64,000 nucleotides of DNA from Chinchilla lanigera (taxonomy: Eukaryota > Chordata > Mammalia > Rodentia > Chinchillidae), in assembly GCF_000276665.1 (NCBI RefSeq), contig NW_004955480.1, forward strand, positions 10,138,028 to 10,202,027, written 5' to 3'. The first letter of the stretch is position 1, and the number at the start of each line of letters is the position of its first letter. The translations under genes were made by a program, and so were the position numbers. The notes under the pieces are model-generated. The model was not told where the DNA came from. It did no database searches and saw only the letters and a list, made by a program, of their open reading frames with translations. This document shows positions 1-11,100 of the stretch, piece by piece.

Positions 1-3000
1 GCTCGGATTCATTCATTCTCCGCGCCGGGCGCCTGTAACCGCTGCGCGCCGGCGCTGCTCGCGCTCGGGGGTCGCCCCGGGCCGGGGCGCGGACTGAGTC
101 ATGGCGCGCAGGGAGCCGGGTTTGCGAGCCCCGAGTCTCCCTGCGCTGTCTCGTGGTCGTTTCGGTTGCTTTTCTGTCCCTTGGTGTACTTTGCCTTCTG
201 AGTTATTCTCGCCTTCTCTCTTGAAGGCTGCTGGGTCGTCAGGGGCCGCGTTTTTGTGTCTCGCAGAAGTGATTTAGAAGTAATTGAACCAGGCCGTCTG
301 AAATGTGTTTGACTGGGTGTTAGTGGGTAGCGGTGGCGAGAAGGCGGCAAATCTGGGCAGTGAGGATGGCTTGGAGGCGGGACTTGAGCTCGGATTCTTG
401 CACGCCGCCTGATTTAGGTAGCATTGGCCAGGTCATGCTTTTAAGCTGAGAAGGGAGAGCGAGGTGGGCCTGGGAGGCTGTCGTTGAGCGAGGGGCGGAT
501 GGAGAAGAGGGGAGAGCAGGAAGGAAGCGTGAGCTCCCTGGGGCGCAGGAGAGGGGGAAGGTGAACGAAGACGGTCTCTATTCAGAAAGTTGGGGACCTG
601 CAAAGGGGAAGGGAGGAAATGCCAGAATGTAAGGGGTCGTAGCAGCAACAGGTAAACTTACCTGTTTTGGCAAAGAGTAAACAAAGGACACCAGGAAAGA
701 GAATTCAGGAAGATTAATGAGAAGCCAGTAAAAAGTAAGATTCTGGAAGCAGCTGAAACGGGAAACATGTAGGAAAATTGCCCCCCGCCTTTAATCTGGG
801 TGGGTTCTTTGCATTAGAGTTGAGGTCTGAGGATTATTTCATAGCGATGCTGGTCCTAGGAACCCTGTTTCTTTGAAAAAGGAGTGCTTACAACATCTGC
901 ACATTTGCTCCCAGGCTTTGAGTTCCCGCCAACTTCTCGGGGTATCGGCGTTTTTGCACCATAGAGAATTTAGTTTACTTGGCGAAGTTTATCTAGGAGT
1001 TATATAGTTTTCTTACTTTGTGAAAGGAATATACACAACCGTGTGTTTTAAAGTAGTGTCTATTGCGTTTCATTACTTAATGGGAAAAAAGTAGACATGG
1101 CGAGGTAAAAGTTACCCATGGTATCCAAGAAGAGGAAATTTGTTTTGCTGTTCTTAGAAACCTACAGATATGTGTGTTATTATTGTGTATGCAAATTGAA
1201 AATCTGAGATTCAACTCTTTATTCATTCTGTGTCCATAATATCTCTGTGAAAGCACTGTATTAAAAAACCTTTCGGTGGTGCCGAAGCTCAGTTCCTTTG
1301 ACAGTCTAACGAGAGCTAAGCTTTCCTCCCAAGAAAAATTACATATACGCACTAAAATGCTATTTTAGTAATTCAAAGTGGTTGCCTTTGTGCAGTTTTA
1401 TGTGGCTCAACCTAGTAGAGAGTTCGAGAGTCCCAGTATAACCTTCCCTATTTTAATGTTTGAGGCTCCAAGAGTATAGTTGAAGTGATGATACCCACCT
1501 TCCGGACAGCAGGAGACAGCTGGGAGTGGACAAGTTGTTTTATCACTCATATACTTGCTCATATCCTCCCTACATGAGTCTTTTTTCCCCCTGCTCACCT
1601 TTACTGTTCTTCCTTCTCCTTTTTTTCTTCCCCTGTAGCCAACAATTTTGTTGACTTTTTAACTCAATACCTTTTTATTATTTAAAAAATAGTCAGTTTG
1701 AAAATCTAAATAAATGAATACTAAAACTTTTTCCTCATAGGAGTTTAACATTCATAACAAAGTGATAAATAGGCAAAAGTGGAAATATTTTCTGTTGAGG
1801 CAAAAGAGCATCACTGAAATGGAATCCTTGGTTCCCGGCTGCACTTACGGTATGGTACTTTTGCTAATTGAATCTGAAAAATGGACCTGCTGCCTGTCAG
1901 ATCTTACCTGTAACATACAGAGTTGTATCAGTAACTGGATTTTGTCAGTCACATACATACTTAACAGTAAAGACATTTGGTACCTGATAGGTGCTCTCCA
2001 AGGGCAAAACTGTTATCCAGGCCAGTGTGTGTAAGCCAGGATAAAAAGTACCAAAGTCTGCTGTTACTGCAGAAGGCTGTAGAACTCCCCTTGTCATGGG
2101 GTCATCACCGATCCTTAACTAAGGAAAATCTCACTGTCACAGACAAACTTGCTGCTCAAAACAGTGAGAGCCTACAACCCCAACTACTGTGAAGGCTCCT
2201 TCATGATAGGCATGAGTTCTCAGCTTGCTGGAGCAAGCCTGGTGGCTTCACAGCCGTTCTCCTTCCTTTATGTTGCTTAGCAACTGGAGAGTATGGAGGA
2301 AAGATCAAGAAGCCATCATTTTGTCCTAGGCAGGGAGCTAAACAAACAAGAACAGCTTCTCTCTCCCCATGTAGTAAAGACTGATTTTTCGACACTTTCT
2401 GGGCATTTGCATTTATAAACGGGCCTAGTCAGTTTATTCACTAAACAAACATACTCTGAGTGAGTTCTTCGTACCGGGCACAGTTTTAAGTGCCAGGGTT
2501 CCAAGAGTGAACCAGAAGTCTCACTGTTGCAGACTGTGTGTCCTACCAGAGCAAAGTACAAAAATAATATGTGATGGCTTCTATAAAAAAGGAAAGAAAG
2601 AAAGGAAAAAGAAAGACGGACAAAGATTGAAATACCCACTATTTTGTTTGGGTCACTTGTTGGGGAAAATTTCACTAAGATGACACTTGAGCTGTCTGTG
2701 ACGGGATGGAAAGGCCCCATGCACTCCTGGTGGAGACCATGATGAGTGTAGAAGACCTGAGGCAGAACCTGCTGAGAGGGAAAGTGCCCGCCCTCCTTCC
2801 CAGATTTAGATACCAACCTAATTGTGTGGGCTTTTCTTGAACTAGAAGCCATTAGCTGGTCTTGAGCAAAACCTACATTAGATAGGTTGACCATGAGTGT
2901 TTACTAATAGTGTTCCCTTTGTGCCCATTCATGATCCACTTTGGACAATGAATTATGTGGTTACCCTCATTTTAGAATGTTACTGTACTTTGGGAAGTAG

Positions 3001-4017
3001 ATATTTGGTAGGCTAGAGTAGACTGGGAGGCCAGATACTATACTCTAGGCAGGAGATGAGAACTTTGGACCAGAGTGTTAGTAGAGAAGAATTGGGAAGT
3101 AGTTAGATCCTGGATGTACCCTGGTGCTAGCTCTGGCAATTTGCTAAAGGAAAGAGAACTTGGACACAAGAAAAATTACCTGTTGGGTAGTTCAAATTGG
3201 AACTTGTGGAGAGACTAATGCTAAATGCATTGTGATATTTGAGCTTAGTGATTGTTCGATTTGGGAATACTAGAAAGAATTATGCTTATGAATCATTGTG
3301 GAGAAAAAAGTTGGTTTTAGTTCACACTGATACAGAGAAATGGAGAAGAATGTGAGAAATAATTGTGAAGCTTTCCTATAGTGTAGAAAACAAACATCTA
3401 AACGTCAGCATAAGCCTGAAAATTGGAAGTGATGAGAGGGAGTGAAATTTTGATCATTCTGTACTATGCGTAGCAACCCAGTCATCTGAAAACTGTATTT
3501 TAATTGATTATCTACCAGAAGGGTAATAGGTCGTGTGAAGATGAAAATTAAGGGAGGGTTAATACATACAATGCAATAGAAGGATTGCTGAAGTAGTATA
3601 TGTACAGAAGATAGCGGGGACATAGAAGAAGGGCCATGTAAACCTCACTTGGGTGTCCGAGCAACTTCACAGGTTAGGATAAGCTCTGGAGGTAAGAAGT
3701 TGGCCAGATGGACAAGTAGGGGAATGGTGCTTGTGTGAGAGTCAGTTGGTGAAATGTAAACTTGTAACGTAATGAGTGGAAACAACAGAAGCAAAGGCTG
3801 TACCGTTTTGCTTCAAACATTCAAAAATCATTATAGACACTGAAACTTGCTGCACTAAAAGTCATGCAAGAGAAAGCTAAAGACCATGAAACTGCAGGGA
3901 CAACCTCTAGGGACTAAGTACAGTCCTGAGTGAGTGGTTACTCATTCCTTCTAAGGAATGCGCTTTCAAAAAGTAGAGATGACCTGATCGTGCCCTCTGT
4001 CTGTGCTGCGGTTCATC

Positions 4018-4215
4018 GGGGTTTCTCAGCCTGAGCACTGTGGGCATTTGAGGCTGAGTAGTTCTCACGGTGTGGCTCTCCTGTGCATTGTAGAGTGTTT
4101 GGCAGCATCACTGCACCTCACTAGATTCCAGTAGCACCTCCTTAGTTATGACAACCAGAGCGTCTCGGACATTGCCTAGCCCTGCCGACCCTCTGTCCCC
4201 TGGGATTGAAATCGC
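4018..4215 (+). mobile_element. MER5A-like ancient hAT (Charlie) MITE
   Basis: Runs from GTTTCTCAGCCTGAGCACTG through a core with CTGTGCATTGTAGAGTGTTT, AGCAGCATC and CAGTAGCACCTCC to CCCCTGGGATTGAAATCG. This is the order of the MER5A consensus as I remember it. A non-autonomous hAT element shared by placental mammals, heavily mutated. Confidence 0.75.
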
Positions 4216-4608
4216 TAACTGCTGCCTTCCATCAGATTGAATGCCTGCTTTGAGTGATTGCCATAGCACAGATCTTAGTCACTCTAGTTACTGCAAACTT
4301 TCCTATTTTCTGTCTGTTTACTCTTTCATTATGATTAGTCATCCAGGGGCTCAGCTGTCTTATCGCTGCTCCTACATGTGCTTGCTTCTCGTTCTGCTCT
4401 CCGTAATTTCAGACTTGCTTGGACAGGTACTCAAAGCCTTCCAGCACCTGGCCCCTATCTGTATCTCCAAATTAATTTCTTTTTTGTATTTCTTCTTCAA
4501 ACAAGTCAGACTGTCAGTTTGGGGGTTCATCAGATGCCCCTGACCCTGCACTTTCTCATCCACTTAGCTCTCTGTTTACATTGTGACGCTCCCCACCCCC
4601 CACCCCCC

Positions 4609-4685
4609 CACCGTACTGGGAATCGAACTCAGGACATTGCGCTTGCCAGGCAGATGCTGTGCCGCTGAGCTAAGTCCCCAGCCCC
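4609..4685 (-). mobile_element. ID-type tRNA-derived SINE
   Basis: Read on the minus strand it begins GGGGCTGGGGACTTAGCTCA and carries an A-box (TAGCTCAGCGG) and a B-box-like GAGTTCGATTCC, as in tRNA-derived ID SINEs. It lies next to a C-rich simple tract. Confidence 0.8.
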
Positions 4686-5025
4686 TATATTGTGAAACTT
4701 CTAAACTGATTTTGCAGCTCCCATGCCGCACTCAAGAAAGGCTTGCTTCTGCTGCTTGCACTTTCTTTTTTAGACACCTCTCATAAGTTAACATTTAGTT
4801 GTGTTTTATATTCTGATTCTTTGACTATAGAGGTGTTTTTCTTCGTTACTTTGGCTTAGAGGAAATAGTCGGGATTTGAATGAGTGTAAATTAATAAAAT
4901 TGTCATGTGCTTTGAAATTTGGTTGCTGTATTGATAGGGAATAAAGATACTCAAATTCCTGAGACTGGTACTGACACCATGTAGCACCAGGCGTTGTTAA
5001 TATGTATGTTTGTGTTTCCTTTCAG

Positions 5026-5150
5026 CCCGCCTATCAGAACCTGAGACAGCGCGTTGACAACTTTGTTGCAAACCACTTGGCCGCTCATACTTGGAGCCCT
5101 CATCTTAACAAGAACCAACTAAGAAACAATATTAGACAGCAAGTCCTCAA
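5026..5150 (+). CDS. BOD1L1: BOD1L1 exon 2: core of the Shg1/COMPASS domain
   Basis: 125 bp between a pyrimidine-tract acceptor (ttcag) and a consensus donor (gtaagt). It starts in phase 0 with PAYQNLRQRVDNFVANHLA and ends two bases into a lysine codon finished by exon 3. This is the most conserved part of the BOD1/BOD1L family; BOD1 carries a nearly identical PAYQNLRQRVDNFV stretch. No start codon belongs here, because the domain's N-terminal helix is encoded by exon 1, which is not in the window. Confidence 0.96.
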
Positions 5151-8100
5151 GTAAGTCTCAGGGTTCCTGCTCTGGGACAGGCTTTAAAAGGGCACAACCT
5201 GGGTTCTCTGAAAGTACAAACATTGCAGTTTGTTCACCTAGTGATGTTGGCAGTTTTCGCATGTTTGGTGTGCTTACTCCAAGTGATGTGTAATCTTAGA
5301 GTATAATCTATTCACTTTTCTTTATTTTTTAAGGGTCTCACTATGTAATTCAAGGCTGCCTCAACCTCCCAGGTGCTGGATTACATAGTATGAAGTTTTG
5401 CTATATACTTACAGGATTGTTTGAAGGAAGGAAATATGACCTTTTAAAAAATGAAGATATTAATAGATGATTAATGCCATAATATTCTATACAGCTATAT
5501 TTACAATTATTTTCCTAGCCCTCAGTACTGGCTTTATTATTCTTGTTGTACAAACAAAGGCAAACATCACTGAAATTAAAACCCTTTCCTTTGATATGAA
5601 GCCAAGTATTCTAATGCAGATCCCCCCAACTGTTTGTTGGGGTTTTTTTTTACATTCTTAATGACTTTTAATGCTGCTATTTAGTGATGATCTAGCCAAA
5701 AAAAAAAAAAAAACAACTGAGTCAGTTTGAGTGAACATAAAGAAAATAAGAGCTGGAATGCTTGAAAGACTTGTGGTGTCGGGGGTGATATTTACTCCAA
5801 AAAGAAAAAGAAAAACCTGGCTTGCAGTCTTCCGCTTGTTTTTGAGTATAACCATTTGCCAACATAAGAAGACCTGCTACCCCTGCCTTTTCACTCCACA
5901 AAAGGGATACATTAAAGAACTAATGTATAAAAATACCGCATCTTAATGTTTTTTTAATTGTTACTGTCTTTAATTATTTGATCAATTTTGCATTCTTACG
6001 TCTGATAATCTGAGCAACTTCCTTGAAGATAACAATATGTAATATAACAACCACTGTTAATTCCTGTCATCTTGTTTTGAAATCCCGTATTGTTTTTATT
6101 GTTTTTGTCTTCATTATTGTTATATTGTTTTTTTCCTTTAAAATAAAAAAAAGAGCTAATGATCCTCCTGCATTACCTTCAGGCACCTTTTTTGAGAATA
6201 AAATGTGGCTTTTAAACAGTTAAGCAATGTGTTTTATACCTGCCACCTCTTATTTTCTCTTGTCCTGTAAGAACTACCTAGTGTGATAATTCCAAGCCAC
6301 AGGAAGCCCCAGAAGTAAAAATTCACTCCTTAACTAACAGACCCATCTAGCTCCAGGTAATACTAGAAGGCAGGAACCTGTCGGCTTAAATTTTGTCTCC
6401 TTGTGAATGAGAGAAGGAAATTAGCAGTAGCTTTGTTGTCTACATTTTAGTGGATGTTTGAGGAACTTGTAAAAGAGTCCATTAGAGGGCTGCATAATAA
6501 TACCTGTTGGGGGAAAAGTCCCGAAAAAGAAGAGACAAGTCTATTGGGTGACAGACATGGAAGGTTAGTCACTTCTGTTCAGGTCTTCAGGAGAACAAAC
6601 ACCAAACAGTTCAGGAATGGGCCTTGGAGCAGGCTTACTGGTAGCACCCCCCATCTGCACACCTTTCTGCAGATCCTGTAGTGCTTTCCTCTAGTGCTTT
6701 GCCTTGCTGCCTCGCTCTTCACCAGTGATTATATGATTGCATGTTTTATAGACTATTGTGTCCTTTTTCTTCATATCTTGTGAAATCTCAAATGGAAGGC
6801 ACACTTCATGGAATTTTATGTACTTTTTGGCATAGAAGATTTGAAAGATAAGGAAACAGTTTGCTTATTCTTTTAAGGGAACTAAACTCAAGTCTTGCAC
6901 TTGGAAAATCATCCACTATAAGCACTTGTACAGTACTAGCATGAGACACTTATCACAGAATCATGTTTGGAGAGGCCCACGGTAGTTCTGTGACTGGTAG
7001 TTAGGAAATACTGGAGTGGTCCACCTGTGAGTAACGGGGTGCACCTTCCCTTAGAGACATCGCACAAGAGGACAAGCAGCTGTCTTCTCTTGTGTAATTT
7101 AAGCATTGCTCTTTCCTAGGAATCATACATTTTTTTACAACTGTGTTATTTTTAAATAAGCTATTTTCATTTAAATTGCATTAGTAAAGTTTTACATTAC
7201 ACCTAACATTTTAAAATTTCCTTAAACGGATTATTGTGTGCACAGGGATGGACTAATCCTGTAAATAAATATAATTTGAAACAGTTTTTAATACATGTAC
7301 TTTGAGAAAGTTCACTGAAATTGAGCCATCTCCAACTTCATTTTTTGTAGTACAAAATGGTCTGATACCAGCAATTTCTACACTTGGTCTTAGCCAAAAG
7401 GCGGAGAAGCGATTACCAGCAATTTTTGATAGTTAAATTTAATTATTAGTCACCTGAATCAGTAGAAAGAAAATTTGTGTTTTACTAAGCCATTCATTTT
7501 GTGCTACAGATGAAAATCCTAGATGGCTTCAGATATTGATTTAACCAAACAATTCAACAGGGAGACAAGGAAGTAATTTTAACCAAGAAAATGTCAGTTT
7601 CCCTGCCTTTTGGCCTTGCCCCGAGGCTAGGACTGAGGCTTCTGCACTCTGGTGAGCAGCGCTGGCCGCTCCCCACGTCAGCCCACTACGAGCAGCGCAC
7701 TCCTTAGCTCTGGCCTCTGGGGTTAGAAGATCAGAGCTGACTCTTGTTGGAGAGAGGACTAAAGTAGAAGTATCTGTTAGTTTGTAACACAAGAAGTGAG
7801 AATACAGGCAGAGAAAGAGACTGAATCGATAGTTTGGAAATGGATAAGTTTTATTTTCTATACATTTTCGACTCATATTTTATGCTTTTGTATTTCTTAC
7901 TTAGAAGTATACTCAAGGTGGCTTCTGTTTCTTTTCCTATGTTAAAAAGATGTAGCAGTGGTCCTAGGATTTATAGTGGTGTGTTTTTTTAATCTTTAGA
8001 GCTTTAAAAAGCGGGTAACCTACTTTGTTGCCATGTCAGCTCATTTTTCTCTATGGCCCACATAAGTAGAATTACAGTATCACAAGGCAGCAAGTTGCCT

Positions 8101-11100
8101 CAGGAAATGAAATGCAACATCCACCCCAGCCAGAGCTGCTCTCAAAAATAGCTTTTGTGAAGTGTAAGGAAAGACATCGCACCCGTGCTGCGGAGACCCC
8201 CGAGGCAGCGCCTTGCCCTCCGGGCACCGTCACTCCTCCGGTGTGTTTAGCGCAGACCATGCACTCAGCAAGAGCGTGTCTGTTGTTGTATCTTTGTCTG
8301 TTGTATATATTTCTTTATTCTGGAGACCTTTTCTTCTCCGTATAGAAATCAGGATTCAGCCAAAATGTCTGAAAAGGTCCTTTGGCATTATTCACAAATT
8401 ATCTTGGACATATTGTTGTCTCTTTTCCTACAGTACATGGTGTATACTCATGCCTGTCATCTTTTTTCTTCTGGCTATTGGTTGGTTTTCTGCTACAGAC
8501 TTTCACTATGTAGTTCAGGCCAGCCTTAACTTGCTACATAGCCCACACTGGCTTCCAACTTGAGATCCTCCTGCCTCAGTTTCCCAAGTGCTGCAGTTAC
8601 ATGTCCCACCGCAGCAGCTCATCTTGGGTTGTACTGGTTTGTATCTGCCTCCCCAGCCAGAGGAGAGACTGCTCTGATTCCTAGCAACAGGGGAGCCAGC
8701 TTGGCAGCTGTTATGTGGTAGATACTCATAACACAGTTGCCAAATAAATAAATCATCTAGTTTTTATAGTATACCCGGTAATCTGAACAACGAATTTGAA
8801 GACAACAATGTACAATATAACAACCATTGGTGAATTCCTAACCATCTTGCCTAGTGAAACTCGGTACCATTTCTAATGTTTTTTTGTTGTTTTTGGTTTT
8901 TATTCTCTTTAATAGTTGGATCAGTCTTGCATTCTTACATCTGGTGATCTGAACAACTTTGTTGAAGATAACAATATGTAATATAACAGCCACTGTTAGT
9001 TCCTGTCATTTTGTTCTGAAACCCTGTATTATTGTTTTTGCTTTGTTTTGTTTTTGTCTATGTTGTCGGTATTTTGCTATTGTTCTTTTTTACTATTATT
9101 GTCTTTAAAATTAAAAAATGCAAAAAAATAAAATTCAATAAAATTACACTCTGTGTGTGTGTTTTTCAGCTTTCCTGGAGATTCTAATACTTACAAAGGG
9201 CGCCTGATTTTGTTTCCTTTTTTCCCGAGAATCTGTTGATTATTTTAGATTCAAAACTTTACCAGTTGTCTGTTCCCATATACCATGGACAGAGGGTAGG
9301 AGGTGACAGGTAGCACCTTTACCTGGAGAGATGCTGGGGCAAGTACTAAAGGTGTTTTGTGTTGTTCTTGTTTTATCTGTTGTAATTTTTCCACCAGTGA
9401 CACAATGATGGACTTTTTTTTTTTGTAATACAGTAAAGTGCCCCCAAAGTGTGAAGCTTTCCATTGCTTACATTTTTTTTTTTTTTTGCCTGCATTTTTT
9501 GTTTATCCACATGAGTGAATTAGGGCATTTCAAGGTTGAACCATATATACTGTATAATAGATGCAGTTTTATTGAAAAATAGTTAGTTCAAGTAATACAA
9601 AAATACTTCTTTATCTCTGTGAATTACCTTGAATTTCAGATCGGGAATGCTGGAATCTGGTATCGACCGAATTATTTCTCAGGTTGTGGATCCAAAGATC
9701 AACCACACATTCAGACCTCAGGTGGAGAAAGCTGTGCATGAGTTTTTGGCCACACTCAATCACAAAGAGGAAGCAGGTAGCAGCACAGCTCCTGCCGACG
9801 AGAAACCAGACTCTTCCACCATTACACAAGGTGCTTTGCATTTGCTCTTGGTCAGTTCCATTGGTTTTCTTCTTGAACCGAGTGTCAAGTTAGGTTATTT
9901 GTTTCTTTACAATGTCTCTCTGTTTGGCTGCTCTAGTAAAATTGTGTTTACTTTTAAGTATCACCTAAGTTTCTCTGCTAGCATAGCATTTCTTTTTTTG
10001 AGATTAATATAAAATAAAAAACATTTAAGTAATGGTAGGTGGGTGTGCATGTTATAATTAAGGGAACAACTAAAATAGAGCCAATTTTTCTGGAAATTAG
10101 ACTGTTCTCAGGTTTTCTGGTATCCTTCCTGAGATACAGTGGTAATGAGAATTCTAAATAGTACTAGCAGTGGTAACCTGAAAGCCTGAGGAAACACATC
10201 GTATGAAGGTGACTTTGGCATGTAGTGTTGATCAGCAGAGGTGTCTACCTTCTGCATAAATTTACTCTAAAATTTGTCTTTCCTCCAAGGTGTCCCTGCT
10301 CCTGGGCCCAGTGCTAACGTAGCCAGTGATGCCATGTCAATCTTAGAAACCATAACTTCTCTTAACCAGGAAGCTAGTGCTGCCCGGGCCTCAACAGAAA
10401 TGTCGAATCCCAAGACTGGTGAGAGAGTGTCCAAAAAACTCTCTTCTCAACTGAGCACTGACATTAGTACTGATAAAGAAAAAGCTTTAGAGGACACAGC
10501 TGACAAAGAAAAAACTTCACCTGACTGTGGAGGAGAAGGCCTGGAAACAGCCCCGAAGTCCGAAGAACTTGGTGATCTTCAAGGTCCAGCTGAAGAAATA
10601 AAAAATCACGTGAAAGAGAATAATAGCTTGATTCTGCTAAATAAGGATGTTCAGCAGGAAAGCAGTGACCAGAAAAATAAATCAGCAGATAAAGGTGAAA
10701 AGAAACCAGACAGCAATGATAAAGGAGAAAGAAAAAAAGAAAAGAAGGAAAAAACTGATAAGAAATTGGATTACTCAAAAAGGAGTGAAGATACTCTAAA
10801 AGTAAAAGATGAAAAACAAGCAAAGGAAAAAGAAGTGGAAGGTGCTAAACTTCCTTCAGAAAAGAACAGTAATAGAGCTAAGACTGTCGAAGGGACCAAA
10901 GAAGGTATGTTAACTTAAAAGTCTGCACAAGTTTAAAGGAGAAAGTTTCTACTTTGGGTCAGTTGGGCTTCACACTTTAATACATTTTTTAATATTTTCG
11001 AAATTCTAAAAACTTCTGTTACCTGTACTAAAAGAAAGAAACATTTATATATTCTGTCCTATCCTAATATATTTATTCAGAGAAAATCAACAAACTATAA

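Larger units (their letters stand above)
1..5025 (+). other. BOD1L1: Intron 1 (3' part), starting at a CpG-rich flank
   Basis: The first 110 bases are dense in CpG and GC, like the shore of a promoter CpG island. Neither strand encodes the expected exon 1 end (…LADVDTK), so exon 1 and the promoter are upstream. The rest is ordinary intron with an L2-like ancient fragment (about 2420-2540), a purine tract (2581-2620), a MER5-type element, another L2-like stretch (about 4330-4560) and a minus-strand ID element. No further gene seen. Confidence 0.7.
5151..9639 (+). other. BOD1L1: Intron 2
   Basis: About 4.5 kb without coding potential. It contains a short B1 fragment (about 5330-5392, minus strand), three copies of a LINE-3'-end-like repeat (5957-6156, 8770-8880, 8913-9115), a 36-nt U2 snRNA insert (7378-7413) and a B1 (8490-8620, minus). 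The rest is unremarkable AT-rich sequence. Confidence 0.75.

Noticed and set aside
1..110. Possible end of BOD1L1 exon 1
   Set aside because: The expected coding end (…DQFRRDCLADVDTK) is not present in any frame; only CpG-rich intronic sequence is seen.
7378..7413. Functional U2 snRNA gene
   Set aside because: Only 36 of roughly 190 nucleotides, with mismatches, no promoter elements, and target-site duplications showing retroposition.
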